Source: Puniceicoccaceae bacterium (lineage in GTDB: Bacteria > Verrucomicrobiota > Verrucomicrobiae > Opitutales > Coraliomargaritaceae). From it: DNA of 27,743 bases. The notes beneath the pieces were generated by a model. It saw nothing but the letters and a program-made list of their open reading frames with translations, ran no database searches and was not told the DNA's origin. The position numbers and the translations under genes are program-made. Below, piece after piece: positions 1 to 10,590 of the stretch. Positions within the stretch are counted from its first letter, which is position 1; the number at the start of each line of letters is the position of its first letter. Where the stretch lies: the NCBI GenBank assembly GCA_902516225.1, contig CABXXS010000013.1, positions 1 to 27,743 on the forward strand, given 5' to 3'.

Positions 1-527
1 ATTTTAGCTGAGGCATATAGGAAAGGTGCGTTGAACTGATCTTCATCTGCATCGAGATCTAAGAAGAGTTCTAGAACCTTATCATGAACCCAATCGGGCC
101 GGGCAGAGTCTCTGTCAACTTTGTTAATCACACATATAGTCTTAAGGCCTTGGTCGAGAGCCTTGCGCAGCACCCAGCGAGTCTGCGCTTGGGGTCCACC
201 GACTGCATCGGTCAGCAGTAAAACACCATCTACCATTTTCATCACTCTTTCGACTTCGGCACCAAAATCAGCGTGTCCTGGAGTATCGACTATATTTATA
301 GTGTAAACTTCGCCGTCTTCAGGGTTTGTCCATTTTACAGCCAAGTTCTTAGCCTTAATAGTAATTCCTTTTTCACGTTCGAGATCCATTGAGTCCATTG
401 CTCGCTCTTGAACACGCTCGTTCTCACGGTAAGTACCGCTCTGCGCTAGTAAACAGTCTACGAGAGTGGTTTTGCCGTGGTCAACGTGGGCAATTATAGC
501 GATGTTACGAATATTTCTGGCGTCCAT
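1..527 (-). CDS. typA: Translational GTPase TypA/BipA, N-terminal part (cut by window edge)
   Basis: The first 175 residues of a ribosome-associated translational GTPase of the TypA/BipA family are visible; the rest lies left of the window. The GTP-binding motifs are in the standard order: P-loop AHVDHGKT at residues 13-20, switch I REKGITI at 51-57, G3 DTPGH at 81-85 and G4 NKVD at 135-138. The opening [20 protein letters not shown] is characteristic of TypA rather than EF-G or LepA. The ATG at 527 is the only sensible start. There is no Shine-Dalgarno; the leader instead reads GACCTCCTCA just before the start, which resembles the 16S anti-SD. The family acts in stress and cold adaptation and in large-subunit assembly. 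The gene lies downstream of ligA on the same strand, across a 194-bp gap. Confidence 0.95.
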   Translation of the reverse strand, partial: MDARNIRNIAIIAHVDHGKTTLVDCLLAQSGTYRENERVQERAMDSMDLEREKGITIKAKNLAVKWTNPEDGEVYTINIVDTPGHADFGAEVERVMKMVDGVLLLTDAVGGPQAQTRWVLRKALDQGLKTICVINKVDRDSARPDWVHDKVLELFLDLDADEDQFNAPFLYASAK

Positions 528-556
528 GAATGAGGAGGTCGTATATAAATAGGAAA

Positions 557-578
557 CCCGCCGCAAAGAGTCGGCGGG
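557..578 (-). terminator. GC-rich hairpin between ligA and typA (weak terminator or typA leader element)
   Basis: CCCGCCG (557-563) and CGGCGGG (572-578) form a perfect 7-bp GC stem with an 8-base loop. Read leftward, the stem is followed by TTTCC, so the T-run is short. It could end ligA transcription, or be a structured part of the typA leader about 30 bases before its start. The remaining gap (579-721) shows only a small imperfect hairpin at 642-657. Confidence 0.5.
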
Positions 579-721
579 AATAAATTAAGTTCGGCATAAA
601 TGTCCGCCTAGAGTCTAAAGTCAACGGAAATTGCCAAGATAACTATGCGATCGTAGTACCGAAGGACTAGAATAAACAAAAAAATGTTTTTAGTAGGGAA
701 ATACGAAGATCAATTATTTGT

Positions 722-2722
<2,001 letters not shown>

Positions 2723-2787
2723 TTAGATTTAAACAAGGAGCTTAACTTGTAAAGCTGTGAAATTATAAGGTATGCGTCTTACTTCTC

Positions 2788-2806
2788 ATGCATTGGTTGA
2801 ATGCAT
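2788..2806. repeat. Inverted ATGCAT pair upstream of ligA
   Basis: ATGCAT (2788-2793) and ATGCAT (2801-2806) are separated by TGGTTGA. Because ATGCAT is itself palindromic the pair is a symmetric site. It lies about 70 bp upstream of the ligA start and about 50 bp downstream of the YHYH gene end. It could be a regulator site for ligA; no function is known. The rest of the 136-bp gap shows nothing notable. Confidence 0.25.
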
Positions 2807-2855
2807 ACTTTCATCTATTAAAAAATAATATCTAAATGTATCGGGTTTACGCCGA

Positions 2856-3848
2856 TTAAGGGCGAGGACGAGCCCCTCTTAGTTTTAATGGCTCTGCGCG
2901 GAAGTATCGTGGGATGACAGGCCAACGCTCAGTTAAAAAATAAGCATAGGTGCCTGCAGGGTATTCTTTAGTAACAGTGAAGCGACCATTGCATTCATCG
3001 AGGTCTCCTGACCCTTTTATATACTCATAGTCCCTGCTAAATGTGCCATCATAGTTGCCGCCTGGATTTTTACCTATTTCAGGGCGTTTGCCAACTTTGA
3101 CCTGCCAACTACTTCTTAATTTAACGATAGCAGACTTTGGATTTTCAGCATCACTATAACCGTAAAGAGCGTAGATTGGGTAGCCATCCATTGCGAAGCC
3201 AATGAGTGGAGAGTGTTCCCCCGTGCGAACCTTAAGTTTTTCTAGAAGTCCAGTAGGTAGGCCGTGGTAATGGTAAGACCCATTTGGTTGAACATGTCCG
3301 TGGTGGGTATCGAGGCCAAGAATGACTGAACCACTAAGTGCCTCATAATTCCAATCACCGTCGCGGTCACCTAGAAAATATTCCGCAGTGCCTGGGTCAA
3401 AGAGGACTCCATTTGCCGCTATACCAAAAGGTGTGTTGGGTACGCCGCGCCCACTTTCGTTGTGAAGTGGTATGGGCTTTTCAAGTGGTATAGGCCTGAG
3501 CGGAAGTGTAAAAGATAGGTTCTGTTCACGAATAGTATGCGGGTTACGGCGATTTGGAAAACGTCCTATCTTATGCAGTGGGATGGCATTTGCCTGTACT
3601 AGCATTTCATTTTCGCCCCGCCTAAAAATTACTTTAGGACTAAAGTTCAGTGACTCAGTAGCTCTAATAGGCTCCCAATCACGGACCTTTGTCGATACAT
3701 GTTCACGCATTTTATGAGATCCACTTGGACGTGGCTGAGCGCTTAGAGAACCTAGCACTAAGTCAATGCTACAGCCAACTAGCATAAGCATGGGCAGTAA
3801 ACCACAGGATTTACAGAGCTTTAATAATATGACGCTTAGACTAGTCAT
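2856..3848 (-). CDS. Secreted YHYH-domain lipoprotein
   Basis: This 330-residue exported protein belongs to the YHYH protein family, named for the motif found here in GSYHYHGLP (YHYH at 192-195). Other conserved blocks are LDTHHGHVQPNG (180-191), GFAMDGYPIYALYGY (217-231), LDECNGR (283-289) and the C-terminal YFLTERWPVIPRYFR. The hydrophobic N-terminus ends in LVGC, a lipobox, so residue C26 is probably lipidated and the protein outer-membrane anchored. I use the ATG at 3848; a TTG lies one codon upstream. The histidine-rich core suggests metal binding, but the family has no established enzymatic role. It lies 84 bp downstream of the AraC gene on the same strand, so it may be read from the same message. 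Any link to polysaccharide use is unproven. Confidence 0.85.
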   Translation of the reverse strand: MTSLSVILLKLCKSCGLLPMLMLVGCSIDLVLGSLSAQPRPSGSHKMREHVSTKVRDWEPIRATESLNFSPKVIFRRGENEMLVQANAIPLHKIGRFPNRRNPHTIREQNLSFTLPLRPIPLEKPIPLHNESGRGVPNTPFGIAANGVLFDPGTAEYFLGDRDGDWNYEALSGSVILGLDTHHGHVQPNGSYHYHGLPTGLLEKLKVRTGEHSPLIGFAMDGYPIYALYGYSDAENPKSAIVKLRSSWQVKVGKRPEIGKNPGGNYDGTFSRDYEYIKGSGDLDECNGRFTVTKEYPAGTYAYFLTERWPVIPRYFRAEPLKLRGARPRP

Positions 3849-3892
3849 CAAAATTAGTAGTATCGAATAATTGTAGGGCTTAAGCGATAGTA

Positions 3893-3917
3893 GACCTGCG
3901 CTGTAAAAGTTCAGGTC
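3893..3917. terminator. Small hairpin in the araC-YHYH gap (weak)
   Basis: GACCTG (3893-3898) and CAGGTC (3912-3917) form a 6-bp stem with a 13-base loop. Its T-rich side faces rightward, away from the leftward genes that flank it, so it is a poor terminator for them. Confidence 0.25.
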
Positions 3918-3932
3918 AAATTTTTTACTTTA

Positions 3933-4853
3933 TTATTCAGGTAGTTCTTTTAGAGCGCCACGTTTAATTAAGTAAGCATAGTTTTTCGGTGAGATGCCCA
4001 TGACTCTTTTGAAAACACGCGAAAAGTGGTATGGATCGTAGTAGCCAACAAATGCTCCTACCTGTTTCACTGGTAGATTTTGCTCTAAGATTATCCTAGC
4101 AGCATGCTTAATCTTTAGCCGTGTTAGCAGCTTGAAGGGAGTTTCCTTTGCGTAGCGCTTAAATAAACGCGCTACATAAACCTTATTTACCGAGCATGCA
4201 TCGGCAACCTCTACAATTGTATTTGTTTCAAGGTAGTGGTCGTGTATATAGCGCCAGCAATGGGTAAATGTCTCGTTTGAGAAGGACTGCATTATTCCCG
4301 GCTTTTGCTGATCGATGCCTAGGCGGACAAATAATAATTTAAGTAGTTGTTCCACTAGAGGGGTAGCTTCACAGCGTTGTAATTCCCCGCTCTCAACAAA
4401 TTGGTCAAATATATCCTGCACCCACCTTTGTTCTCCAATATAGAACACGCTACCTTCAATGAGGTTGAATTCTTTCATCTTGGTAAGGGCATCAGGGCCA
4501 TCAAAATCAACAAAGTATTTTTTGAGTGGAGAATCGCCTACTGTCGTAATTTTATGTGGCGTATTAGGGCCGTATACGAAACAGCAACCCGAACTGATTT
4601 CAAAATTCTTACCATTTAGCTTAAGCTCGCAACTCCCACTAGCGATATATTCGATTGCGTAGTACTCAAATCCTTTACGGTCGATGCTATAAGCTTGCTG
4701 ACATAGTTCCATGCCTGCGCACACTACCCGTACGTCACTTTTTTTAGCAGGGTCGTGCTCGTGTACGTAGTATTTTCCCTCTACTCCATTCTTCGAAATG
4801 AACTCTGGGTATACGGTGGTCTCTCGTGGCTTTTCTGGTGTCAAAATATCCAT
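3933..4853 (-). CDS. AraC-family transcriptional regulator
   Basis: This 306-residue regulator has an N-terminal cupin-like sensor (about 40-125, with SCELKLNGKNFEISSGCCFVYGP followed by the histidine of NTPHKI) and a C-terminal AraC DNA-binding domain. The first helix-turn-helix is around 212-233 (TIVEVADACSVNKVYVARLFKRY), the second around 262-283 (VKQVGAFVGYYDPYHFSRVFKR), and the usual closing block GISPKNYAYL is at 286-295. Such proteins usually activate sugar-use genes when a sugar binds the cupin. It sits directly downstream of a sulfatase-fucosidase-beta-helix operon, so a fucose- or oligosaccharide-responsive activator of that operon is the natural guess. The effector cannot be read from sequence. 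Start is the ATG at 4853; a hairpin at 4910-4937 separates it from the sulfatase gene. Confidence 0.93.
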   Translation of the reverse strand: MDILTPEKPRETTVYPEFISKNGVEGKYYVHEHDPAKKSDVRVVCAGMELCQQAYSIDRKGFEYYAIEYIASGSCELKLNGKNFEISSGCCFVYGPNTPHKITTVGDSPLKKYFVDFDGPDALTKMKEFNLIEGSVFYIGEQRWVQDIFDQFVESGELQRCEATPLVEQLLKLLFVRLGIDQQKPGIMQSFSNETFTHCWRYIHDHYLETNTIVEVADACSVNKVYVARLFKRYAKETPFKLLTRLKIKHAARIILEQNLPVKQVGAFVGYYDPYHFSRVFKRVMGISPKNYAYLIKRGALKELPE

Positions 4854-4909
4854 CTTTTGTGTTTAGGTACGATAATGCACAGAAATTAACCCACGCGCTC
4901 AATAAAATA

Positions 4910-4937
4910 AGATACTAATCTATCAGATTAGATATCT
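4910..4937 (-). terminator. AT-rich inverted repeat between sulfatase and araC (terminator or araC operator)
   Basis: CTAATCT (4915-4921), loop ATC, AGATTAG (4925-4931) is a perfect 7-bp stem. Outer arms AGATA (4910-4914) and ATATCT (4932-4937) extend it to 12 pairs with one bulged base. Read leftward, the stem is followed by TATCTTATTTTATT, a T-rich tail that fits a terminator of the upstream sulfatase operon. Its place about 60 bp upstream of the araC start would also suit an autoregulatory site. Confidence 0.45.
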
Positions 4938-4974
4938 ATATAAGTAACAAAGTGATTTGTTAGAAACGTAATAA

Positions 4975-6387
4975 TTACTGAACGAGTTCTAGTGGGTCAC
5001 TTAGCTCGATGGAAAGTTTATTGAATTCACCCAATAATCGCTGAAGGGTCTTTGCATATTTTGGATCTGATGCTAAATCAACAGCTTCTTTGGCATCTGC
5101 TTCTAGATCATATAATCTCATGACATCAATCTTAGGATAGAGTATGAGCTTATAATCCTCAGATATGATAGCCCGTTGGAGGTCCTCCTTGTAGCAACCA
5201 TATATACTTTCATAGTGCGTCTTCGTTTCATCACGGATAAGGGGTAGTAAACTTTTAAATTCTACTGATTCGGGAACAAGTGCACCAGCCAGTTCTAATG
5301 TTGTGGGCATAATATCTTGTAGATAGATTGACTGCTTTTTGCTCGCGCCTTTTTCGACATCTGGACCAACTACAATAAAGGGGACTCGGAGGCTGTGTTC
5401 GTACATATTTTGTTTGCCGAGCAATCCATGGTGTCCCACAGCTAAGCCGTGATCTGCTGTGAAGAAAATGTAGGTGTTATCGGCTTTTCCACTCTCATCT
5501 AGAGCATCTAAGATACGCCCGATTTGGTCATCCATGTGCGTGATTATCGCGTAATACTCTTGGCGATTTACTTTGACTGAATATTCACTGCGAGGAAAAG
5601 GCGCTAAGTCTTCGTCGCGTAAATCTTGTCCGCAGCCAATTCCATCTTTATGGGGGTATTCTTCGATGAAGTTAGACGGTAGCTCAATCCGATCTAGAGG
5701 ATATCGATCCACATAATCTTTTGGTGACTGGCGCGGATCGTGTGGGGCATTAAAGGCTAAATACATAAAGAATGGCGAGGAACTATTAGACGCTTCCACT
5801 AGAAATTCTTGGGCATGGTCTGCTATAATCTCGCTCCAGTGTGTTCCGCCTTCCCAAAATCCACCCCATTTGTGCTCCCATGGTTTCCAGCCCGCATCAT
5901 AGGCTGCTTCATCTAGAGGACGTTTGTATCCTTCTGGAAAATCTTCAGGCATTCCAGGGCGGACATCTGCTACAACATCAAAGATATCTGAAGCATTTGA
6001 GGGCAGGTGCCATTTCCCAGTCATATAAGTTTGGTAACCTGCGGCTTTTAGAAGTTGGGACCAAGTAGAACCAGCCTGAACTTGCTCATTGAAGGTTCGT
6101 CGGTTACGCGGCGCACGCCAAACTGTAGTACCTGTATTGAGCATGGTGCGGCTTGCAATACAAACTGCTCCAGTCCAAGAGCCCATATTGTAAGCATGTG
6201 TGAAGGATGTCCCTGCTTCCATCAGCCTATCAATATTAGGCGTCTCGATATCTAGAATACCTAGTTTGCCAATAGCTTCGTAGCTGTGGTCGTCTGCGAA
6301 AATAAATAGAATATTCGGCTGCTTAGCGTGTATCGCAGTAGTAAAGAGTAAGCCAAGGGCTAGGGTATATAATGAGTTTCCTATCAT
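4975..6387 (-). CDS. Secreted S1-type sulfatase with CIASR active-site motif
   Basis: This 470-residue exported sulfatase hydrolyses sulfate esters, here presumably on a sulfated glycan. A signal peptide spans about 1-21 (ending AIHA). The metal-binding start NILFIFADDHS has D32 and D33. The formylglycine motif is CIASR at 76-80, a C-x-A-x-R variant of the usual C-x-P-S-R, so C76 would be the residue oxidised by a maturase. MTGKWHLP (about 123) and the second metal site FTADHG follow as expected. The full length matches the family. It lies 40 bp downstream of a GH29 fucosidase on the same strand and is probably in one operon with it and the beta-helix gene. The S1 subfamily and the sulfate position removed cannot be told from sequence alone. 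Confidence 0.93.
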   Translation of the reverse strand: MIGNSLYTLALGLLFTTAIHAKQPNILFIFADDHSYEAIGKLGILDIETPNIDRLMEAGTSFTHAYNMGSWTGAVCIASRTMLNTGTTVWRAPRNRRTFNEQVQAGSTWSQLLKAAGYQTYMTGKWHLPSNASDIFDVVADVRPGMPEDFPEGYKRPLDEAAYDAGWKPWEHKWGGFWEGGTHWSEIIADHAQEFLVEASNSSSPFFMYLAFNAPHDPRQSPKDYVDRYPLDRIELPSNFIEEYPHKDGIGCGQDLRDEDLAPFPRSEYSVKVNRQEYYAIITHMDDQIGRILDALDESGKADNTYIFFTADHGLAVGHHGLLGKQNMYEHSLRVPFIVVGPDVEKGASKKQSIYLQDIMPTTLELAGALVPESVEFKSLLPLIRDETKTHYESIYGCYKEDLQRAIISEDYKLILYPKIDVMRLYDLEADAKEAVDLASDPKYAKTLQRLLGEFNKLSIELSDPLELVQ

Positions 6388-6427
6388 AAATTTGTATTGT
6401 TTGGTCTATTCTGCAATTAGTTAAAAG

Positions 6428-7972
6428 TTAACGCACATGGCTTAGTTTTAAAGTGTAGACGTGATCACAAGGCATCGTGCTAGGATTGAAATTGGGTAGG
6501 GTAATGATGGTGTTATTTCCTTCGGATTGGTATGTAAGTGTACCCTCAAAACCTAACATCTCAACATTTGATTCGGAACTTAATTCGAAGTCCTTAAGTG
6601 TAAAAGTATCACTATCGGGCAGTTTAGTAATTAGTGCATAGACTGTGTCACCCTTACTGGTGAAATAGCACTCTTTACGTGCTTGGCCTTCGCGAGGGTA
6701 GCGTGCCATTTCAATGATCGGATCTGGGACTCCTTTGTGGAATTCTTGTTTAGTATATCCCACAATTTCTCCTTCTCCCCATTGGCAGTCTCTTTTCCAT
6801 CGACGTGTTTCAAATATTGCTTCCCCGTTTACCTCTAGCCATTTACCGATTTTGATTAGTCGGTCTTGCATAACTACTGGTATTCGACCGTCCGCAGTAG
6901 GTCCGATGTCTAGGAGGAAGTTGCCACCCCGTGAGACGATGTCACAGAGCATATAAACTAGTAATTCCGTCGAGTTGTAATCGTCAAAATGCTCAGCTCT
7001 ATTATATCCAAAGGATTTTCCTATTCCACGATTTTCTTCCCAAAGTATATTGGGGTCACTAAATCCGGAACCATATTCAGTGGTATAATAGCCGCCGTGC
7101 TTTGTACGAACTTTTCCCCAACGATCATTGATTACAACCTCTTCTTTGTTTGGGGCATTATTAAAAAGCCATGCTAGTAGGGGCTTGGTTTGCCACTTCT
7201 CATCATCCATCCACCAATCACCATCTGAGAAAATTAATGCGGGTTCATAATCTAGAACAAGTTCTTTAAATTGTGGGTACATGACTTTCTTGATGTAATT
7301 ATCTAAAGTTTCTTCATTACAGGGTTTACCGCGGTAAGTGGGTTGATCTTTTTCTGGCCAGAGTGGATTAAACCAATCCCATATAGAGTAATAATGCCCC
7401 ATTTTTAATCCTGCATCTTTAACCGCTTCTCCTAAATCTCTCATCAAGTCGCGCTTCGGTCCGGATTCAACGCTATTCCATGCCATGCCGTAACTCTCAG
7501 ATGCTTCTTTATTAGGCCACAAACAGTACCCATCATGATGTTTTGATGTAAGAACTACATATTTAGCGCCGCTACGCTTGAAAACCTCTGCCCAATCATC
7601 TGGTTCGAACATTTCACAAGTAAATAACGGCCTAAAGTCAGCATATTCAAAATCTTCTCCATATACCCGATTATGGAAATCATTTGTTATATCTCCTCGG
7701 GCAACAGCAGCTTGATGTTTGCCAGTTTTATCACCGTCTTTTGCATGCCAATACCATTCGCTATATGTACCGCGTTGAGAGAACGAAGGGACTGAGTAAA
7801 GGCCCCAATGAATAAAGATCCCAAACTTCGCATCAGGATACCAGCTAGGTGTCTCGCGAGAATCAAGTGATTCCCAATTTGCTTCGTAATTATTTGCACT
7901 CAAGGACAGCGAAAAATTAATAAATAAGCACGCTGAAATAATAATTATGGTTAGGGGTATAGTTTTTTTCAT
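6428..7972 (-). CDS. GH29 alpha-L-fucosidase (FSDGDWW type)
   Basis: This exported 514-residue enzyme releases alpha-linked L-fucose. I chose the ATG at 7972, giving MKKTIPLTII and a classical signal peptide ending LSLSA; an in-frame ATG at 8002 would add ten residues. GH29 landmarks are WYPDAKFGIFIHWGLYS (about 44-60), SKHHDG (143-148), the strand LIFSDGDWW with likely nucleophile D250, and SRGGNFLLDIGPTADG near the end of the catalytic barrel. A C-terminal beta domain follows (about 400-514). The acid/base residue is not assignable by eye. It is 31-61 bp downstream of the beta-helix gene and 40 bp upstream of a sulfatase, all leftward, so the three are likely one operon. It is one of three GH29 genes here with clearly different nucleophile contexts. 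Confidence 0.94.
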   Translation of the reverse strand: MKKTIPLTIIIISACLFINFSLSLSANNYEANWESLDSRETPSWYPDAKFGIFIHWGLYSVPSFSQRGTYSEWYWHAKDGDKTGKHQAAVARGDITNDFHNRVYGEDFEYADFRPLFTCEMFEPDDWAEVFKRSGAKYVVLTSKHHDGYCLWPNKEASESYGMAWNSVESGPKRDLMRDLGEAVKDAGLKMGHYYSIWDWFNPLWPEKDQPTYRGKPCNEETLDNYIKKVMYPQFKELVLDYEPALIFSDGDWWMDDEKWQTKPLLAWLFNNAPNKEEVVINDRWGKVRTKHGGYYTTEYGSGFSDPNILWEENRGIGKSFGYNRAEHFDDYNSTELLVYMLCDIVSRGGNFLLDIGPTADGRIPVVMQDRLIKIGKWLEVNGEAIFETRRWKRDCQWGEGEIVGYTKQEFHKGVPDPIIEMARYPREGQARKECYFTSKGDTVYALITKLPDSDTFTLKDFELSSESNVEMLGFEGTLTYQSEGNNTIITLPNFNPSTMPCDHVYTLKLSHVR

Positions 7973-8033
7973 ATTTATAAGGGATAAAAGATATTTTGTC
8001 ATAGGTTACTAATAGATTTTTGTATAAATATAC

Positions 8034-10424
8034 TCATTTTAAATTCGTAGAGAAGCTCCAGATATCGCCAGTTTGTATCGTTTTTTCTGCGTTCGGAGTG
8101 TAAGCGTCAACACGCCAATAATAAGTAGTCTGAGGTTTTAGTTCTTTAGGTGTTATCACATTTGTTTTTGAATCTTTTATAGAGGCAATTTTTTTTAATG
8201 AATCGGGTGATTCTCCTAGCAAAATTTGGTGATGGTTAGAATTATAAGCTTCCAGGAACATAAGGTCTGCATTTAGAGGGACATCCTTTCCGCCGTCCTT
8301 AGGCACTGGAGAAGAGGCTGTCGTAGTCTTTCGCCCTGGTATCCAATACCTAGGAGCACCATATTCATAAGCCCCTATATCAGGAGCATCACCTATGATG
8401 TTCTGTTCCTTGTAATTACTAATCGCGCTGGGTAAATCCTCACTTTTTACGCGAGCGCCTGAATCAACAAGAGGTGAATCCCACTTGGGGCGAAAGTCGT
8501 AGTTTTTTGGATCACGCAGATAGATCCAGCTTGATCCCGGAGTGAGCATATTGCTGTCTGACTTACCCGGTATCTCTGTGGCTAGTGGCGGCGCGTAGCC
8601 ATCGCTCTTAATTCGTCCGGGTGCGTCTAGATTCCAAGATCGATTTTTGATTGTAGCTATATTATTACGAGTAAGGCTGTGCATATTACCCATGATACCG
8701 TGCATAGATCTGAATCCTTGAACAGCTAGGGTGACCTTCTCTTCTTCAGGGACGGGATAACTAGAAGAGTTCATTATAGTATTATTTAAGACCAGGTGGC
8801 GATCGCCCTTTATCTGATTAGTCATCGTGTTCCAGCTTACATTGTTCATGCAAACGCCATCTCCATAAACTTCCCCATCAGGACGAAAAACCAGCTCGCC
8901 GTGGTAATCGAAGCGTATCCCTTGTCCGTTTGTATCGTGCGACCAATTATATGCGACTCGAGTGCCTGCATGTTTGGTGGTGCCTACATTGATAGCGGAT
9001 CCATCATGCTGTAAATTGCCAGAATCCGTAACACGGTTTAGTTCAATAACAGAACCATTATCTATTGCTCTTATGCCTTCACAATTACCACCTCGCTGCA
9101 CAGTATTTCTACGAAATATCGCATTCTTACCAAACATTACGGAACCGGATCCCCCGTTGGAGTTTACTTGCCATTCAATATCTGAAAAAAGCGAGTTTTC
9201 GATTAAGACTCCATCACTATCGAAGGCAATGGGTGCATTACTTCGGTGAATGACTGAATTGATAAAATGATTTCCTTTGCCCCCACTGTAGCTAGACATT
9301 TTGTTTTGATTTGATGCGGGGTTGTGATTTGCAAACCATTTAAAGGCTCCAAGGACGAATTTGTGAGTGGCAGGGTAATCAAATCGGCAAGTATCGAAGC
9401 CACTATCCGTGCAATAGTTTAGCCAAAAACCACCCGCAAAAAAATCAATATTTTCGAAATTAATCGAAGAACATCCAGTTAGCTCTACTGCGAAATCAAC
9501 GGATCTTGCGTAGAGGTCTAATTTATTGGGATTCGCTCCGAGTTCTGGTTTATAGTAAACCTTATTTTCCGCCTGGTCATACCACCATTCGTTGCTCTGA
9601 TCTAAGGCTGGAAGTCCTAAAATATGATACGATGCGTAACGTTTTTTAAAGTGTTTCAGTTCGCTATTTCTGTGTCCTACTAGATCAGTACTGTACGTGA
9701 AATGGTCACTGCCAGCTTCGTGAGAAACAATTGGTTGAGTGTAAGTTAGCCAGTGACTTAGATTGAGAACAGCTAGTGCTCCTGAGAAATCAATCCCGGT
9801 GCTTGCTAGTGAAGGCGGCTGATTAGTAAATGTGATATCAGGGTCGAATACATACCTTGAGTCACCTTCAGTAAATCCAGGTCTAGCAGGTACATGAAAT
9901 TGATCGTCATAGACTACACCTAATTGTGTTTGTCCCTCCCAAACACCCTTATGCTGATTGAAACCGCCATCTGTAGAGCGACAGCTCTCCATCATCCGCC
10001 AGATCTTTCCATCCTCAAAAGTAGCATCGGGCCAGCGCGCCAGATAAACAAGGCGTGAGTCGCAGAAGAGCTGCCATATGTCCTCCTCATACGATAAAGA
10101 CCAAATGCCATTTTTTCCTAACTTCCACTCTTTAGGAAGTAGTATAGTTGGGTCGATTCTTACTGTGCCTGCTTTGCTAGCACGAATCGTTAGACCCACT
10201 TTGTTTGTCAGCTTTATGACTTCGCGATAGGTCCCAGGCGCTAGTTCGATAGTTTCACCTTTATTAGCTCGGTTAATTGCAGCTTCAATTGTCATTAGAG
10301 GAGACTCTTTATTTCCTGCACTATTGTCGGAACCACTGTTGGAAACATAAAGAATCTTACTCTTTGCAAATAGTGTATTGCATAAAAGTAAGCTTAAAAA
10401 TATTGCTGATATTAGATTTTTCAT
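8034..10424 (-). CDS. Large secreted right-handed beta-helix protein, probable carbohydrate-active enzyme
   Basis: This 796-residue exported protein has a signal peptide (1-20, ending TLFA) and the typical opening of a right-handed parallel beta-helix: LYVSNSGSDNSAGNKESPLMTIEAAINRA, then GETIELAPGTYREVI. A non-helix insert containing LFCDSRLVYLARWPDA (about 118-133) follows, as in several beta-helix glycosidases. Helical coils with many Asn and Gly (INFENIDFF, NHFINSVIHRS, NAIFRRNTVQRGGN, GTRVAYNWSHD) run from about 315 to 600. SPLVDSGA and PDIGAYEYG close the helix, and a fibronectin type III-like domain (TYYWRVDAYTPN) ends the protein. It is the promoter-proximal gene of an operon with GH29 and a sulfatase. 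GH141-like fucosidase activity, or another backbone-cleaving role on fucan, is plausible but unproven; a polysaccharide lyase is the alternative. Confidence 0.8.
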   Translation of the reverse strand: MKNLISAIFLSLLLCNTLFAKSKILYVSNSGSDNSAGNKESPLMTIEAAINRANKGETIELAPGTYREVIKLTNKVGLTIRASKAGTVRIDPTILLPKEWKLGKNGIWSLSYEEDIWQLFCDSRLVYLARWPDATFEDGKIWRMMESCRSTDGGFNQHKGVWEGQTQLGVVYDDQFHVPARPGFTEGDSRYVFDPDITFTNQPPSLASTGIDFSGALAVLNLSHWLTYTQPIVSHEAGSDHFTYSTDLVGHRNSELKHFKKRYASYHILGLPALDQSNEWWYDQAENKVYYKPELGANPNKLDLYARSVDFAVELTGCSSINFENIDFFAGGFWLNYCTDSGFDTCRFDYPATHKFVLGAFKWFANHNPASNQNKMSSYSGGKGNHFINSVIHRSNAPIAFDSDGVLIENSLFSDIEWQVNSNGGSGSVMFGKNAIFRRNTVQRGGNCEGIRAIDNGSVIELNRVTDSGNLQHDGSAINVGTTKHAGTRVAYNWSHDTNGQGIRFDYHGELVFRPDGEVYGDGVCMNNVSWNTMTNQIKGDRHLVLNNTIMNSSSYPVPEEEKVTLAVQGFRSMHGIMGNMHSLTRNNIATIKNRSWNLDAPGRIKSDGYAPPLATEIPGKSDSNMLTPGSSWIYLRDPKNYDFRPKWDSPLVDSGARVKSEDLPSAISNYKEQNIIGDAPDIGAYEYGAPRYWIPGRKTTTASSPVPKDGGKDVPLNADLMFLEAYNSNHHQILLGESPDSLKKIASIKDSKTNVITPKELKPQTTYYWRVDAYTPNAEKTIQTGDIWSFSTNLK

Positions 10425-10590
10425 ATTACTCGAGACATTGTATTGCGTTACAAATTCTTAAAACCTTATTTATTTAGTTCCGTCTAGGATAAATTCTCTA
10501 CTTGGAAACAGATGTCTTTAAAATCCATTAATTGGGATACTATAAGTATGCAAAGTGAAGTAATTTTATGTTAAATTATCGACAAAATTT
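10425..10590. promoter_or_regulatory. Divergent promoter region between beta-helix operon and GH29
   Basis: This 166-bp AT-rich gap must hold promoters for both the leftward beta-helix operon and the rightward GH29 gene. On the leftward strand a TACAAT hexamer lies about 15 bp before the start, with no good -35. A small inverted repeat ATACT-ATA-AGTAT is at 10537-10549. I cannot place either promoter firmly. Confidence 0.5.

Noticed and set aside
531..540. GAGGAGGT on the plus strand, a perfect Shine-Dalgarno look-alike
   Set aside because: No rightward reading frame begins after it; it is the complement of the typA leader.
2856..3848. Reading the YHYH protein as part of the fucan locus
   Set aside because: It lies beyond the AraC gene, next to housekeeping genes, and has no known glycan role; the link is only positional.
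8796..9253. Overlapping rightward frames of 62-95 codons
   Set aside because: They are shadows of the beta-helix gene on the other strand.
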